Assembly: GCA_964385465.1 (NCBI GenBank)
Contig: CAYLPJ010000029.1
Location: forward strand, 1-64,000
DNA: 64,000 bases
Reading direction: 5' to 3'
Source: CAYLPJ01 sp964385465
Lineage (GTDB): Bacteria; Planctomycetota; Phycisphaerae; SM23-33
Shown here: piece by piece, positions 34,862-42,387 of the stretch
Numbering within the stretch: the stretch's first letter is position 1
How the letters are laid out: each line of letters opens with the position of its first letter
Translations under genes and position numbers: made by a program
The notes under the pieces: generated by a model
The model's input: the letters and a program-made list of their open reading frames with translations, nothing else
What the model was told of the DNA's origin: nothing
Database searches by the model: none

Positions 34862-37800
34862 ATGAAGACCGTCAGCACTGCCCGCCTTTTCGCCACGTGG
34901 TTGGCTTGCACGGCCGCCGCCGCGGGCGCGGCCCCGGCCGCGAAACCGGACGCCAACGCCATCGCCGACGCCGTGCTGGGCGGGGCCGGCCTGCGCGTGG
35001 GGCTCTGCGAGATGCCCCGCGTCGGCGACGGGCGCCTCGCCGTCGCGCTCGTCCGCCGCGGGGCCGGGATGGTCCACGGCCTCGCCGGCGACGCCGCCTC
35101 GCTCGCTGCCGCCGGCGCCGAGGCCCGGCGGGCCGGGATGCTCGGCGTTCGCCTGATGGTCGAGCCCGGCCGGGCCGACGCGCTGCCGCTGGCGGACTGG
35201 CTGGCCGACCTCGTCGTCGTCGCCGACGCCACCGACGAGAACCTCCCCGCCCTCGACCCGGCGGAGATCGCCCGCGTACTCTCGCCGTATCGCGGTACGG
35301 CGGTGGTGGGCAATCCCGCCGGCGCCCGCGAAGGGCTGACCGCCGACGCCCTGCGAGCGTGGGCGGCGAAGCTCGGGGGGACAGTGAAGGTCTCCGCCGA
35401 CGCAGCCGGGCTCTGGGCCGTCGTCCGCATGCCCGCCGTCGAGGGCATGGACGAGTGGACCCACTTCGAGCATAACGGCGGGAACAACCCCGTCTCGGCC
35501 GACACCGTCTTCGAGCTCCCCTGCGAGATCCAGTATGTCACCCCGCCGTTCGTCTCGGCCGGGGGCAGCAGCCGCTTCGCCGGCGGGCGGATGTTCGAGA
35601 TGCAGGGCCAGCAGCACAAGCACGGGCCCACCGTGTCCGTCAAGGGCACCATCTGGTGCCGCAACGCCTACAACGGGCAGGTCCTCTGGTCCATGCCCCT
35701 GCCCGCCCACGTCGACGCCAAGCACCTCACCGCCGTGGCCACCGACGAGGCGTTTTACCTGCCCGACGACGCCAACTGCGCCGTATGCGTCCTCGACCCC
35801 GAGACCGGGCGGTTGCGGCGGACGATCCCCCTCGGCGACGACGGCGAGCAGGTCAAGTGGTTCGCCGTCGACAAAGGACGCCTCGTCGCGCTGATCGGCA
35901 AGCTCACCCCCGCCTTCCCCGAGGACCTGACCTACCACGGCCGGGAGAGCAACCGCCGCAGCGCCGCCGTCCGCAGCGGCAAAATGGACCACGGCCTGCG
36001 GGTCTGCGCGGCCGACGTCTCGGGCGGGCGGGTGCTTTGGAACCACGCCGTCGCCCCGGACCGCATCGACCCCCGCGCCGTGGCGGCGTGGGACGGGAAG
36101 GTGGCGTTCCTGGTCGAGTCGGCCGAGAGCGGCTTCCCCGCCGAACGGGGCAAGGGTGGGGATTCGGTGGAGACGGTTCGCGGCCTGCGGATTGTCTGCC
36201 TGGACGCCGCCTCCGGCAGCACGGTCTGGGTCAACCGCGACAAGCGCCTCGGGCGGCTGGAGCGGAAGTACCGGTTCATCTTCGGCCGGGAGTACTACCC
36301 GGGCATGATCGCCTGCGGCGAGGGCGTCCGGCTGCGGCTGACGGGCATCTACGACAACGACATCTTCTTCCTGGACGCCTCTTCGGGTGCGACGCGTTGG
36401 GTGCTTGTGGACGACGACAAGAAGCGCGGCGACGTGCCGAGGTCGTTCGCGGGGTTCATTCGCGACGGGAAGTACTACCAGTGGGGCATCTTCGACGCGG
36501 CGACGGGCGAGCAGCTCAAGGAGCATCGCGAGATCGCCTGGGACGGCGGCTGCGGCGTACGGACGTGGGCCCCGGCGGGGATCTTCGGCAACGGCAACCG
36601 CGGGTCGGTCGGCCTGAGCGTCAAGAGCGACTGCCACATGGGCTCGTTCGTCGCCGGCGGGCTGCTGCATGTGCCCCGCGGCTGGTGCCACTGCAACGGC
36701 GTCTGGCGGGGGACCTTTGCGTTCTGCCCCCGCGGCGATCGGGCCGTCCACGGCGCCCTGCCCGCCGGCGAGCGGCTGGAGGCCGGCGAGGTCGAGCCCC
36801 ACCCGATGCAGCTTACCGAGGCCGACTGGCCCGTCTACCGCCACGACAACCGCCGCACCGCCGGTTCACCTGTGACCGTTGCCGCCGAAGCGGAGGTGCT
36901 GTGGCGCCACACGCCGGCGACGCCGTACGAGTACGTCCGCCGCCACGACCGCTACGCCATGTGCCGCCAGGACCAGCCCACCGAGCCGGTCGCCGCCGGC
37001 GGGCTGGTCTTCCTCGGCGGCTCCGACGGGAAGGTCTTCGCGCTCGATGCCGCCACGGGCCAGCCCGCCTGGACCTACCGCGCCGCCGGACGGGTGTATG
37101 CACCGCCGACCGTCGCCGGCGGGTGCGTCTACGTCGGCGCCGCCGACGGGACCGTCACCTGCCTCGACGCCCGCACGGGCGGGCTCGTCTGGCGGTTTCG
37201 GGCCGCGCCCCACGAGCGGCGCATCTTCCGCGCCGGGCATCTCGTCAGCCGCTGGCCCGTACTCGGCGGCGTGCTCGTCCACGACGGCGCCGCGCACTTC
37301 GTCGCCGGCCTGGCCAGCATCCAGGGCGTGCACGTCTACGCGCTCGATGCCCGCACCGGGGAGGTGCGGTGGCACAACGGGACCGCCGGGGAGGCCGACG
37401 GCGCGCTGATGCCCGCGATCAGCCCCGCCGGGTTCCTGACCGTCCATGGCCGCACGCTGTACCTCAAGCCCCGCGGCGGGCTGGAGGCCCGGTTCGACCT
37501 GGCCACCGGGCGCCGCCTGCCTCTGCCCGACTACCCCCGTCGCGAGGGGCGGATGCGGTGGTCGGCCCTGGGCAACCGCGGGCGGGAGATCGCCGTCCTC
37601 GGCGACGGCTTCATCCTCACCGGCGGGCGGAGCTTCGAGCACGAGTTGAACCAGCGCGAGGGCGACCGCGGCTACCCGTCGTTCCAGCTCAAACGGTTCG
37701 ACGAGGACGGGCGGCTTCTCCACCGCGCGAAGGTGCGGCTGGCGGGCGAATCCATTGTCCCGCCGGCGTGGGACGCCAAGGGCATGGCCGTCGTGCCCGG

Positions 37801-38410
37801 CGGGTTCGGGCGGTACACCGTCAACGGCAAACGGGTTCAGAGCCCCCGGCCGCGCGGCACGCAGGGGCTGCTGATGATCGACACCCCCGCCGTGCTCGCC
37901 CTCGCCGAGCAGGCCGTCCGGAAGGCCCGGGATTTCGGCAAGGACAGGGCGTCGCACTACAGCCCGTGCATGGTCGTGGCGCTCAACGGCCAGGTCGGCG
38001 GGCGGCGGGGCGGCGTCGTCAACAACTACCCCGAGATGTACCAGGGGCTCGACGGCTTTCGCTGGCGGTTCGAGGAGCCCTGGATCCAGGTCAACGCCGT
38101 CGCCCTGGCCGCCAACGCCGTGGTGTTCACCCGCGGCCACCAGGCGACCGACGACCGCGGCCGGCTGACGAACGCCTACGACCGCTGGACCGTTGCCGCC
38201 GCCGACCGCGGGACCGGCAAGCTGCTCTGGGAGCACCCCCTCCCGGCCGAGCCGGCCCTCAACGCCCTCTGCCTCGACCGCCACGGCCGGGCCGTCGTCA
38301 CCTGCCGCGACGGCTCGGCAGTCTGCGTGGGCGGGGAGAATGTCAAGAGCGGGAGACAGCAAAGGCCGGGCTCGACCGCCGGGGACCACATGGCGCGCCC
38401 GACCCGATGA
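34862..38410 (+). CDS. Secreted PQQ-type beta-propeller, paralogue of the 18.8-22 kb protein
   Basis: A 1,182-residue protein, with start preceded by CAGGAGAAG. Residues 1-24 form a signal peptide. Residues ~30-190 are an alpha/beta region that keeps the outline of the methyltransferase-like domain (LRVGLCEMPRVGDGRLAVAL, LADLVVVADAT) but with a decayed motif I. The linker EWTHFEHNGGNNPVS matches RWTHFLRDASNNAVA of the paralogue. The rest consists of PQQ/BamB-like propeller blades (GQVLWSMPLPAH, TGQPAWTYRAAGRVYAPPTV, GGLVWRFRAAPHERR). Function is unknown, probably extracellular binding. Its last ~25 residues do not look like a blade and border the low-GC island, so its end may have been altered by that insertion. 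Confidence 0.85.
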   Translation: MKTVSTARLFATWLACTAAAAGAAPAAKPDANAIADAVLGGAGLRVGLCEMPRVGDGRLAVALVRRGAGMVHGLAGDAASLAAAGAEARRAGMLGVRLMVEPGRADALPLADWLADLVVVADATDENLPALDPAEIARVLSPYRGTAVVGNPAGAREGLTADALRAWAAKLGGTVKVSADAAGLWAVVRMPAVEGMDEWTHFEHNGGNNPVSADTVFELPCEIQYVTPPFVSAGGSSRFAGGRMFEMQGQQHKHGPTVSVKGTIWCRNAYNGQVLWSMPLPAHVDAKHLTAVATDEAFYLPDDANCAVCVLDPETGRLRRTIPLGDDGEQVKWFAVDKGRLVALIGKLTPAFPEDLTYHGRESNRRSAAVRSGKMDHGLRVCAADVSGGRVLWNHAVAPDRIDPRAVAAWDGKVAFLVESAESGFPAERGKGGDSVETVRGLRIVCLDAASGSTVWVNRDKRLGRLERKYRFIFGREYYPGMIACGEGVRLRLTGIYDNDIFFLDASSGATRWVLVDDDKKRGDVPRSFAGFIRDGKYYQWGIFDAATGEQLKEHREIAWDGGCGVRTWAPAGIFGNGNRGSVGLSVKSDCHMGSFVAGGLLHVPRGWCHCNGVWRGTFAFCPRGDRAVHGALPAGERLEAGEVEPHPMQLTEADWPVYRHDNRRTAGSPVTVAAEAEVLWRHTPATPYEYVRRHDRYAMCRQDQPTEPVAAGGLVFLGGSDGKVFALDAATGQPAWTYRAAGRVYAPPTVAGGCVYVGAADGTVTCLDARTGGLVWRFRAAPHERRIFRAGHLVSRWPVLGGVLVHDGAAHFVAGLASIQGVHVYALDARTGEVRWHNGTAGEADGALMPAISPAGFLTVHGRTLYLKPRGGLEARFDLATGRRLPLPDYPRREGRMRWSALGNRGREIAVLGDGFILTGGRSFEHELNQREGDRGYPSFQLKRFDEDGRLLHRAKVRLAGESIVPPAWDAKGMAVVPGGFGRYTVNGKRVQSPRPRGTQGLLMIDTPAVLALAEQAVRKARDFGKDRASHYSPCMVVALNGQVGGRRGGVVNNYPEMYQGLDGFRWRFEEPWIQVNAVALAANAVVFTRGHQATDDRGRLTNAYDRWTVAAADRGTGKLLWEHPLPAEPALNALCLDRHGRAVVTCRDGSAVCVGGENVKSGRQQRPGSTAGDHMARPTR

Positions 38411-38472
38411 CACGGCGCGCGGCCTCGTTGACTTCTCTCTTGCGAGCCAGTAAGAAGGATGCAGGTGGCATT

Positions 38473-39462
38473 GTGAACTCGTCGGACATCCATCTCTACC
38501 ACGGTGACGCACTGAAGCTGTGCGAGCGTTGGCCCTCCCCTGTGGCCATTGTCTCGGATGGACCGTATGGTTTGGCGAGCTTCCCCGGGGACCCTCCCAC
38601 GCCGGAGAAGCTTGCCGACTGGTACCGGCCGCACATCGATCTATGGTCGAAACTGAGCACGCCTCAGACAACGCTGTGGTTCTGGAACAGCGAACTGGGT
38701 TGGGCCAAAGTCCATCACGTATTCGAGGAGTTCGGGTGGGAGTACCGGAACTGCCATATCTGGAACAAGGGGATCGGCCATGTGGCGGGGAACTCGAACG
38801 GCCAGACGTTGCGGAAGTTCCCGGTCACGACAGAGGTGTGTGTCCAGTACACGCGGGTCGCGTTCTTCCCGTTTCAGGGCACGATGCTCCCGATGCAGGA
38901 ATGGCTTCGGGCGGAGTGGGAGCGGTCCGGACTCCCCCTGTATCGCAGCAACGAGGCCTGCGGCGTCAAGAACGCCGCGACGCGGAAGTACCTCACGAAG
39001 GATCATCTCTGGTACTATCCGCCGCCGGAGGCGTTCGAGGCCTTGGCGAACTACGCAAATACTCACGGCAATCCTTGCGGGCGTCCGTACTTCTCCCTCG
39101 ACGGCAAGCGGGCGATACCCAGGGAAGAATGGGCTGGACTGCGGGCGAAGTTCCACTTCATGAACGGGGTCACCAATGTTTGGGAACATGCTGCCGTGAG
39201 GGGGAACGAACGGGTGAAATCCCGCGGACGGTGCATCCACATGAACCAGAAGCCGCTGGAGCTTCTGGGAATCTGCATAGAGGCCAGCACCGATCCCGGT
39301 GATGTGGTCTGGGAGCCGTTCGGCGGGCTGTGTTCGACGGCGGTGGCCGCTCGGCGCCTTGGACGCCATTGCTATTCGGCCGAGATCAACCGCAGGTACT
39401 TCGAACTGGCCCGTCGGCGCATGGAGAAAGACAATGCCACCCTCTTCCAGCCCTGCACCTGA
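38473..39462 (+). CDS. Beta-class DNA methyltransferase (candidate type II M)
   Basis: A 329-residue site-specific DNA methyltransferase. Motif IV is D29-G-P-Y32 (SDGPYG), a D-x-P-Y variant that favours N6-adenine methylation over N4-cytosine. Motif I is E281-P-F-G-G285 near the C-terminus, followed by motif II (SAEIN). The order IV then I marks the beta class. GTG 38473, preceded by AGGTGG, is preferred. An ATG at 38407 that overlaps the previous stop (ATGA) would add 22 residues unlike the family. Its first 60 bases are about 57% GC against about 73% in a comparable stretch of the upstream gene, so transfer is likely. It overlaps the next gene by 29 bases. Confidence 0.88.
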   Translation: MNSSDIHLYHGDALKLCERWPSPVAIVSDGPYGLASFPGDPPTPEKLADWYRPHIDLWSKLSTPQTTLWFWNSELGWAKVHHVFEEFGWEYRNCHIWNKGIGHVAGNSNGQTLRKFPVTTEVCVQYTRVAFFPFQGTMLPMQEWLRAEWERSGLPLYRSNEACGVKNAATRKYLTKDHLWYYPPPEAFEALANYANTHGNPCGRPYFSLDGKRAIPREEWAGLRAKFHFMNGVTNVWEHAAVRGNERVKSRGRCIHMNQKPLELLGICIEASTDPGDVVWEPFGGLCSTAVAARRLGRHCYSAEINRRYFELARRRMEKDNATLFQPCT

Positions 39463-40354
39463 GATCCGCAGGCCCGACCCCGACTGGGCGCACGCCGCGC
39501 TGTATGAACGCGTCATTGACGCCGTGGGAAGTCTCCCATTCTACTTCCAGACCGACACGTCGATCGAGGGGATCTCCGCGACGGATATCTTCACTCTGAA
39601 CTCGGCGCTGGGGGCCACGATCGAGGAGCAGGTGGTCTCGACACTGAACCGCCTTCGGACGGTCTGGGATCCCGACGAAGAGTATGCTACCTGCGGCTTC
39701 GTCAGGCAGAGCCAGTGCTTCCCCGATGTCCTGCTGAGAGATTCAGGAAACGCCGCCGACGCCCCGATCATGGGTATCGAGTTGAAGGGGTGGTATCTGC
39801 TGTCCAAAGAAGCCGAGCCCAGCGCCCGCTTCCGTGTGACGCCCGAGGCGTGCGCCCCGGCCGACCTGCTCGTCGTTGTTCCGTGGGCGCTACAGCATGT
39901 GCTGTCCGGTGCCCCGAAGGTTCTCAGCCCCTTTGTCGCTCCCGCTCGTTATGCAGCCGAAGTGCGCAATCACCATTGGCGGCACGTACGAAAGGCTCGA
40001 AGCGACACCTCGATCCACTCGCCGCGAGGCGTGACGCCCTATCCTTCCAAGACCGACCACATTACCGACCGGCCCGCATCGGATGCCGGCGGAAACTTCG
40101 GCCGGTTTTCCCGCTGCGGAATCATGGACGCCTTCCTGACCGCCACACTTGCCGAGCCGCTGTGCGGCATCCCCGCCAGCGCCTGGCTGGCCTTCTTCCG
40201 CGTCTTTACCGACACGGTGACGGCCGAGGAAGCGCGTGCGAGAATCGACGTCCTGCGTGCGAACTATGACTTGCGGTCTCCAGCATCTCCCGGCAGTCCC
40301 GAGGCGGTCCTTTGCGAACTGCTCGACTGGATCGAGAGCCATCTCGCCGGGTGA
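39434..40354 (+). CDS. Candidate PD-(D/E)XK restriction endonuclease
   Basis: A 306-residue protein starting at ATG 39434 inside the methyltransferase gene, with GGAG eight bases upstream. Residues 97-98 (PD in CFPDVLL) and E116-L-K118 (GIELKGW) form a PD-X17-ExK nuclease signature. A preceding helix with E64/E65 (ATIEEQVVSTLNRLR) fits the conserved glutamate of many type II enzymes. The conserved-looking WYLLSKEAEPS and DLLVVVPWAL segments follow. The inferred role is cleavage of unmethylated DNA at the site protected by the upstream methyltransferase. No named endonuclease was recognised. GC content is reduced as in the upstream gene. Confidence 0.7.
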   Translation: MPPSSSPAPEIRRPDPDWAHAALYERVIDAVGSLPFYFQTDTSIEGISATDIFTLNSALGATIEEQVVSTLNRLRTVWDPDEEYATCGFVRQSQCFPDVLLRDSGNAADAPIMGIELKGWYLLSKEAEPSARFRVTPEACAPADLLVVVPWALQHVLSGAPKVLSPFVAPARYAAEVRNHHWRHVRKARSDTSIHSPRGVTPYPSKTDHITDRPASDAGGNFGRFSRCGIMDAFLTATLAEPLCGIPASAWLAFFRVFTDTVTAEEARARIDVLRANYDLRSPASPGSPEAVLCELLDWIESHLAG

Positions 40355-40413
40355 GTGCCAACCAGTACCGTTCGCCCGGGCGGTCGTGCCGGGGCGGCAG
40401 CGGGGGCGGGGTG

Positions 40414-41829
40414 CTATCCCATCAGCCACACCGGGCTGGACCAGGCCTGGGCGCCGGAGGCGGCGGTGATGCGGGCGTAGTAGCAGGCGTAGCGTCCGAG
40501 GGGGGCAGCTTCGAGCCAATCGCCGGACAGGTCGGCGGGGTCCTCGGTGCGGAGCTCCCCGTACCAGGTGCCGGGCTCGGCACGGGCGACGGTTCGGCCA
40601 TTGCGAACGAGCTCGATGGACCGGATGTCCGACCGTGCGGCGGCGGAGACGTGGACGGCCCGGGGGGCGGCTGAATCGGGCCAATCGATTGAGGCGCCCA
40701 TCGGTGCGCCGGCGACGCTCACGTCCAGCAGGATTCGCTCCAGGCTCGTTGCGTAGCAGTTGCGGTGGCGGATGGCGTCGAACACGGCCGGGCGGGACAG
40801 CTCCGTCGCTCGCACGGCGGTCAGGCCGGGCAGGCGGGTGAGGTGGTCGTCGCCGAAGCCGGCGGGCATGGTCGAGTGCGTGTCGGTCCCGCCGACGAAC
40901 CCCAGGCGCAGCCCGGCGGCGAGCAGGTCGGCGGCGTAGGCTGGGCCGGGATGTATCTTCTCCAACGGATTGGGGTTACCGCGATATTCGCTCGTGCCCC
41001 ACTTGGAGTGGATCTCCATGACCGGCATCAGGGCCTCGCCGGGGTAGATCTCCGGGGGGATCTCGCCGTGCTTGCCCGTCCGGGTGGTGTGGTGGGGGAC
41101 GGCGAAGAACTCCTCGCCGGGCGCGAGCTGCTCGGCGAGCTTCTCGCACAGCGTCCGCACGCTGCCCTCGTCGAAGTCGTCGACGAACGCCGCCGGCCAG
41201 CGACGCATGTACACGTTGTTGTCCCCGCCGGCGCCGCCTTTGAACGACGCCTCGTACGCCGGCAACGTGACGAACGCCGGCGGGTCGTCGTGGGCGTCGC
41301 TGACGGCCGCCGACTCCTTCCACCGCGCCAGCTCGCACCGGCCGTTGGAGACGTGATCGGCGGCCGAGACCCAGTCCAGCCCCGCGAAATGCCTCGCGGC
41401 CGTGTAGCAGAACAGCGCCGACCGGCAACGGACGGCGTGGCAGTCGCTGAGGACGGTATGGACGTGCGGGTCCCCCCAGAAGATGCCGCCCCCGGCGTCG
41501 CGGTCTATGCGTAACGGGTTGCTGTGAAAAGTCTTGCCGTTCAGTTCGACGGCGAAGCGATAGAGCCCCTCCTCGGCGACGGCGACGCCCTCGACGGCCG
41601 CGACGGCCGGGTCGCCGGCGCTGAATGCCACCTCGACCTCCGGCGGGTCGGCGAAGTCGCCTCGGATGCGGGCGCGGCCGGCGAAGGCGACGGCGGGATA
41701 GCCGTCCTCGTCGGCGAGGGCGAGCTTGAGCGTCAGCGGCCGGCCGGGGCGGGCGAGCGAGGGCGCTACGAGTTCGGCCCGCACGGGCGGCCCGCCCGGG
41801 GCCTCGCCGGCGAGGACACGCCGCTCCAT
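40414..41829 (-). CDS. PHP-domain / DUF3604 metal-dependent hydrolase-like protein
   Basis: A 471-residue protein. Residues ~1-110 are beta-rich. The PHP-type metal site begins with H122-x-H124 in WGDPHVHT and continues with ADHVSNG, VPHH and GGTDTHST, giving the usual His/Asp set. The last ~80 residues form a beta domain. PHP/DUF3604 proteins are likely phosphoesterases or related hydrolases; the substrate is unknown. The start is uncertain: ATG 41829 is used, but GTG 41853, seven bases after the DUF6485 stop, would add eight residues, and neither has a clear ribosome-binding site. It converges on the nuclease gene at 40354. Confidence 0.8.
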   Translation of the reverse strand: MERRVLAGEAPGGPPVRAELVAPSLARPGRPLTLKLALADEDGYPAVAFAGRARIRGDFADPPEVEVAFSAGDPAVAAVEGVAVAEEGLYRFAVELNGKTFHSNPLRIDRDAGGGIFWGDPHVHTVLSDCHAVRCRSALFCYTAARHFAGLDWVSAADHVSNGRCELARWKESAAVSDAHDDPPAFVTLPAYEASFKGGAGGDNNVYMRRWPAAFVDDFDEGSVRTLCEKLAEQLAPGEEFFAVPHHTTRTGKHGEIPPEIYPGEALMPVMEIHSKWGTSEYRGNPNPLEKIHPGPAYAADLLAAGLRLGFVGGTDTHSTMPAGFGDDHLTRLPGLTAVRATELSRPAVFDAIRHRNCYATSLERILLDVSVAGAPMGASIDWPDSAAPRAVHVSAAARSDIRSIELVRNGRTVARAEPGTWYGELRTEDPADLSGDWLEAAPLGRYACYYARITAASGAQAWSSPVWLMG

Positions 41830-41860
41830 CGCGTCGGGGCGTGTGACGTTCACGGGCGCG

Positions 41861-42055
41861 CTACAGGTTCCAGGCCTTGGCGAAGGCCTTGAAGCTGCGG
41901 TCGTAGGTCTTCTCGGCGTCGGGCGGGAAGAAGCACCCGGGCAGCTCCTTCCTGGGCAGGTGGTTCTGGATGCACTCGCAGCACACCCCGCGCTTGCCGC
42001 AGGCCATGTAGGTGCACGTGCAGTTGGCGAGGTTCTGTTCCTGCTTGCATTCCAT
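41861..42055 (-). CDS. Small Cys-rich protein, DUF6485 family
   Basis: A 64-residue cytoplasmic protein with eight cysteines (C3, C12, C14, C19, C25, C26, C28, C41), including C-x-C and CC-x-C clusters, and an ELPGCFFPPDAEKTYDRS segment typical of DUF6485. The cysteines probably bind zinc or an iron-sulfur centre. The start has GGAGAG upstream. It lies just upstream of the PHP/DUF3604 gene on the same strand and is probably co-transcribed with it. Function is unknown. Confidence 0.85.
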   Translation of the reverse strand: MECKQEQNLANCTCTYMACGKRGVCCECIQNHLPRKELPGCFFPPDAEKTYDRSFKAFAKAWNL

Positions 42056-42387
42056 GGTCGTCTCTCCAGGGGGAAGGAAACCGGCGATGCCTCGAGCGGG
42101 TATCCTACGCGATCGAAGGTCGCCGAGTCCAGAGGCCAGCCGCCCTCGAGGCCACAACTTCCCCCTGTGACCCCGGCGGGACAGGGTGTGCACGCGACAC
42201 AGACCTGGACAGAAGGTGTGTAGCTATAAACCTTTATCAAAAAAGGATTTGACGCAACAAGTCTGCCGTGTGTCCACTGTCCCCGGGGGTGGACAGAACT
42301 GACACACCGGGTTCTCGGGCCCCGTCTGCGGGGGTTGTCGGCGAGGGCGGCGTTGCGGTGGCGGCGGCGGGGAGATAGGCTTAGCTC
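42056..42387. other. Intergenic region with AT-rich patch
   Basis: A 332-base non-coding gap between divergent genes. It includes an unusually AT-rich patch (about 42217-42260, with an A6 run and TATAAA) and the inverted repeat at 42271-42295. It probably holds the divergent promoters of the DUF6485 and VWA genes. A weak -10-like TAGGCT ends about six bases before ATG 42388. No gene or RNA was recognised. Confidence 0.5.
42271..42295. repeat. Inverted repeat, possible operator
   Basis: TGTCCAC (42271-42277) and GTGGACA (42289-42295) are perfect 7-base arms around an 11-base CG-rich centre, between the divergent DUF6485 and VWA genes. The symmetry suits a dimeric regulator site, but a small hairpin is equally possible. 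Confidence 0.35.

Noticed and set aside
40378..40387. CGCCCGGGCG palindrome between the nuclease and DUF3604 genes
   Set aside because: A self-complementary 10-mer without loop is common by chance at this GC content, and no second copy was seen.
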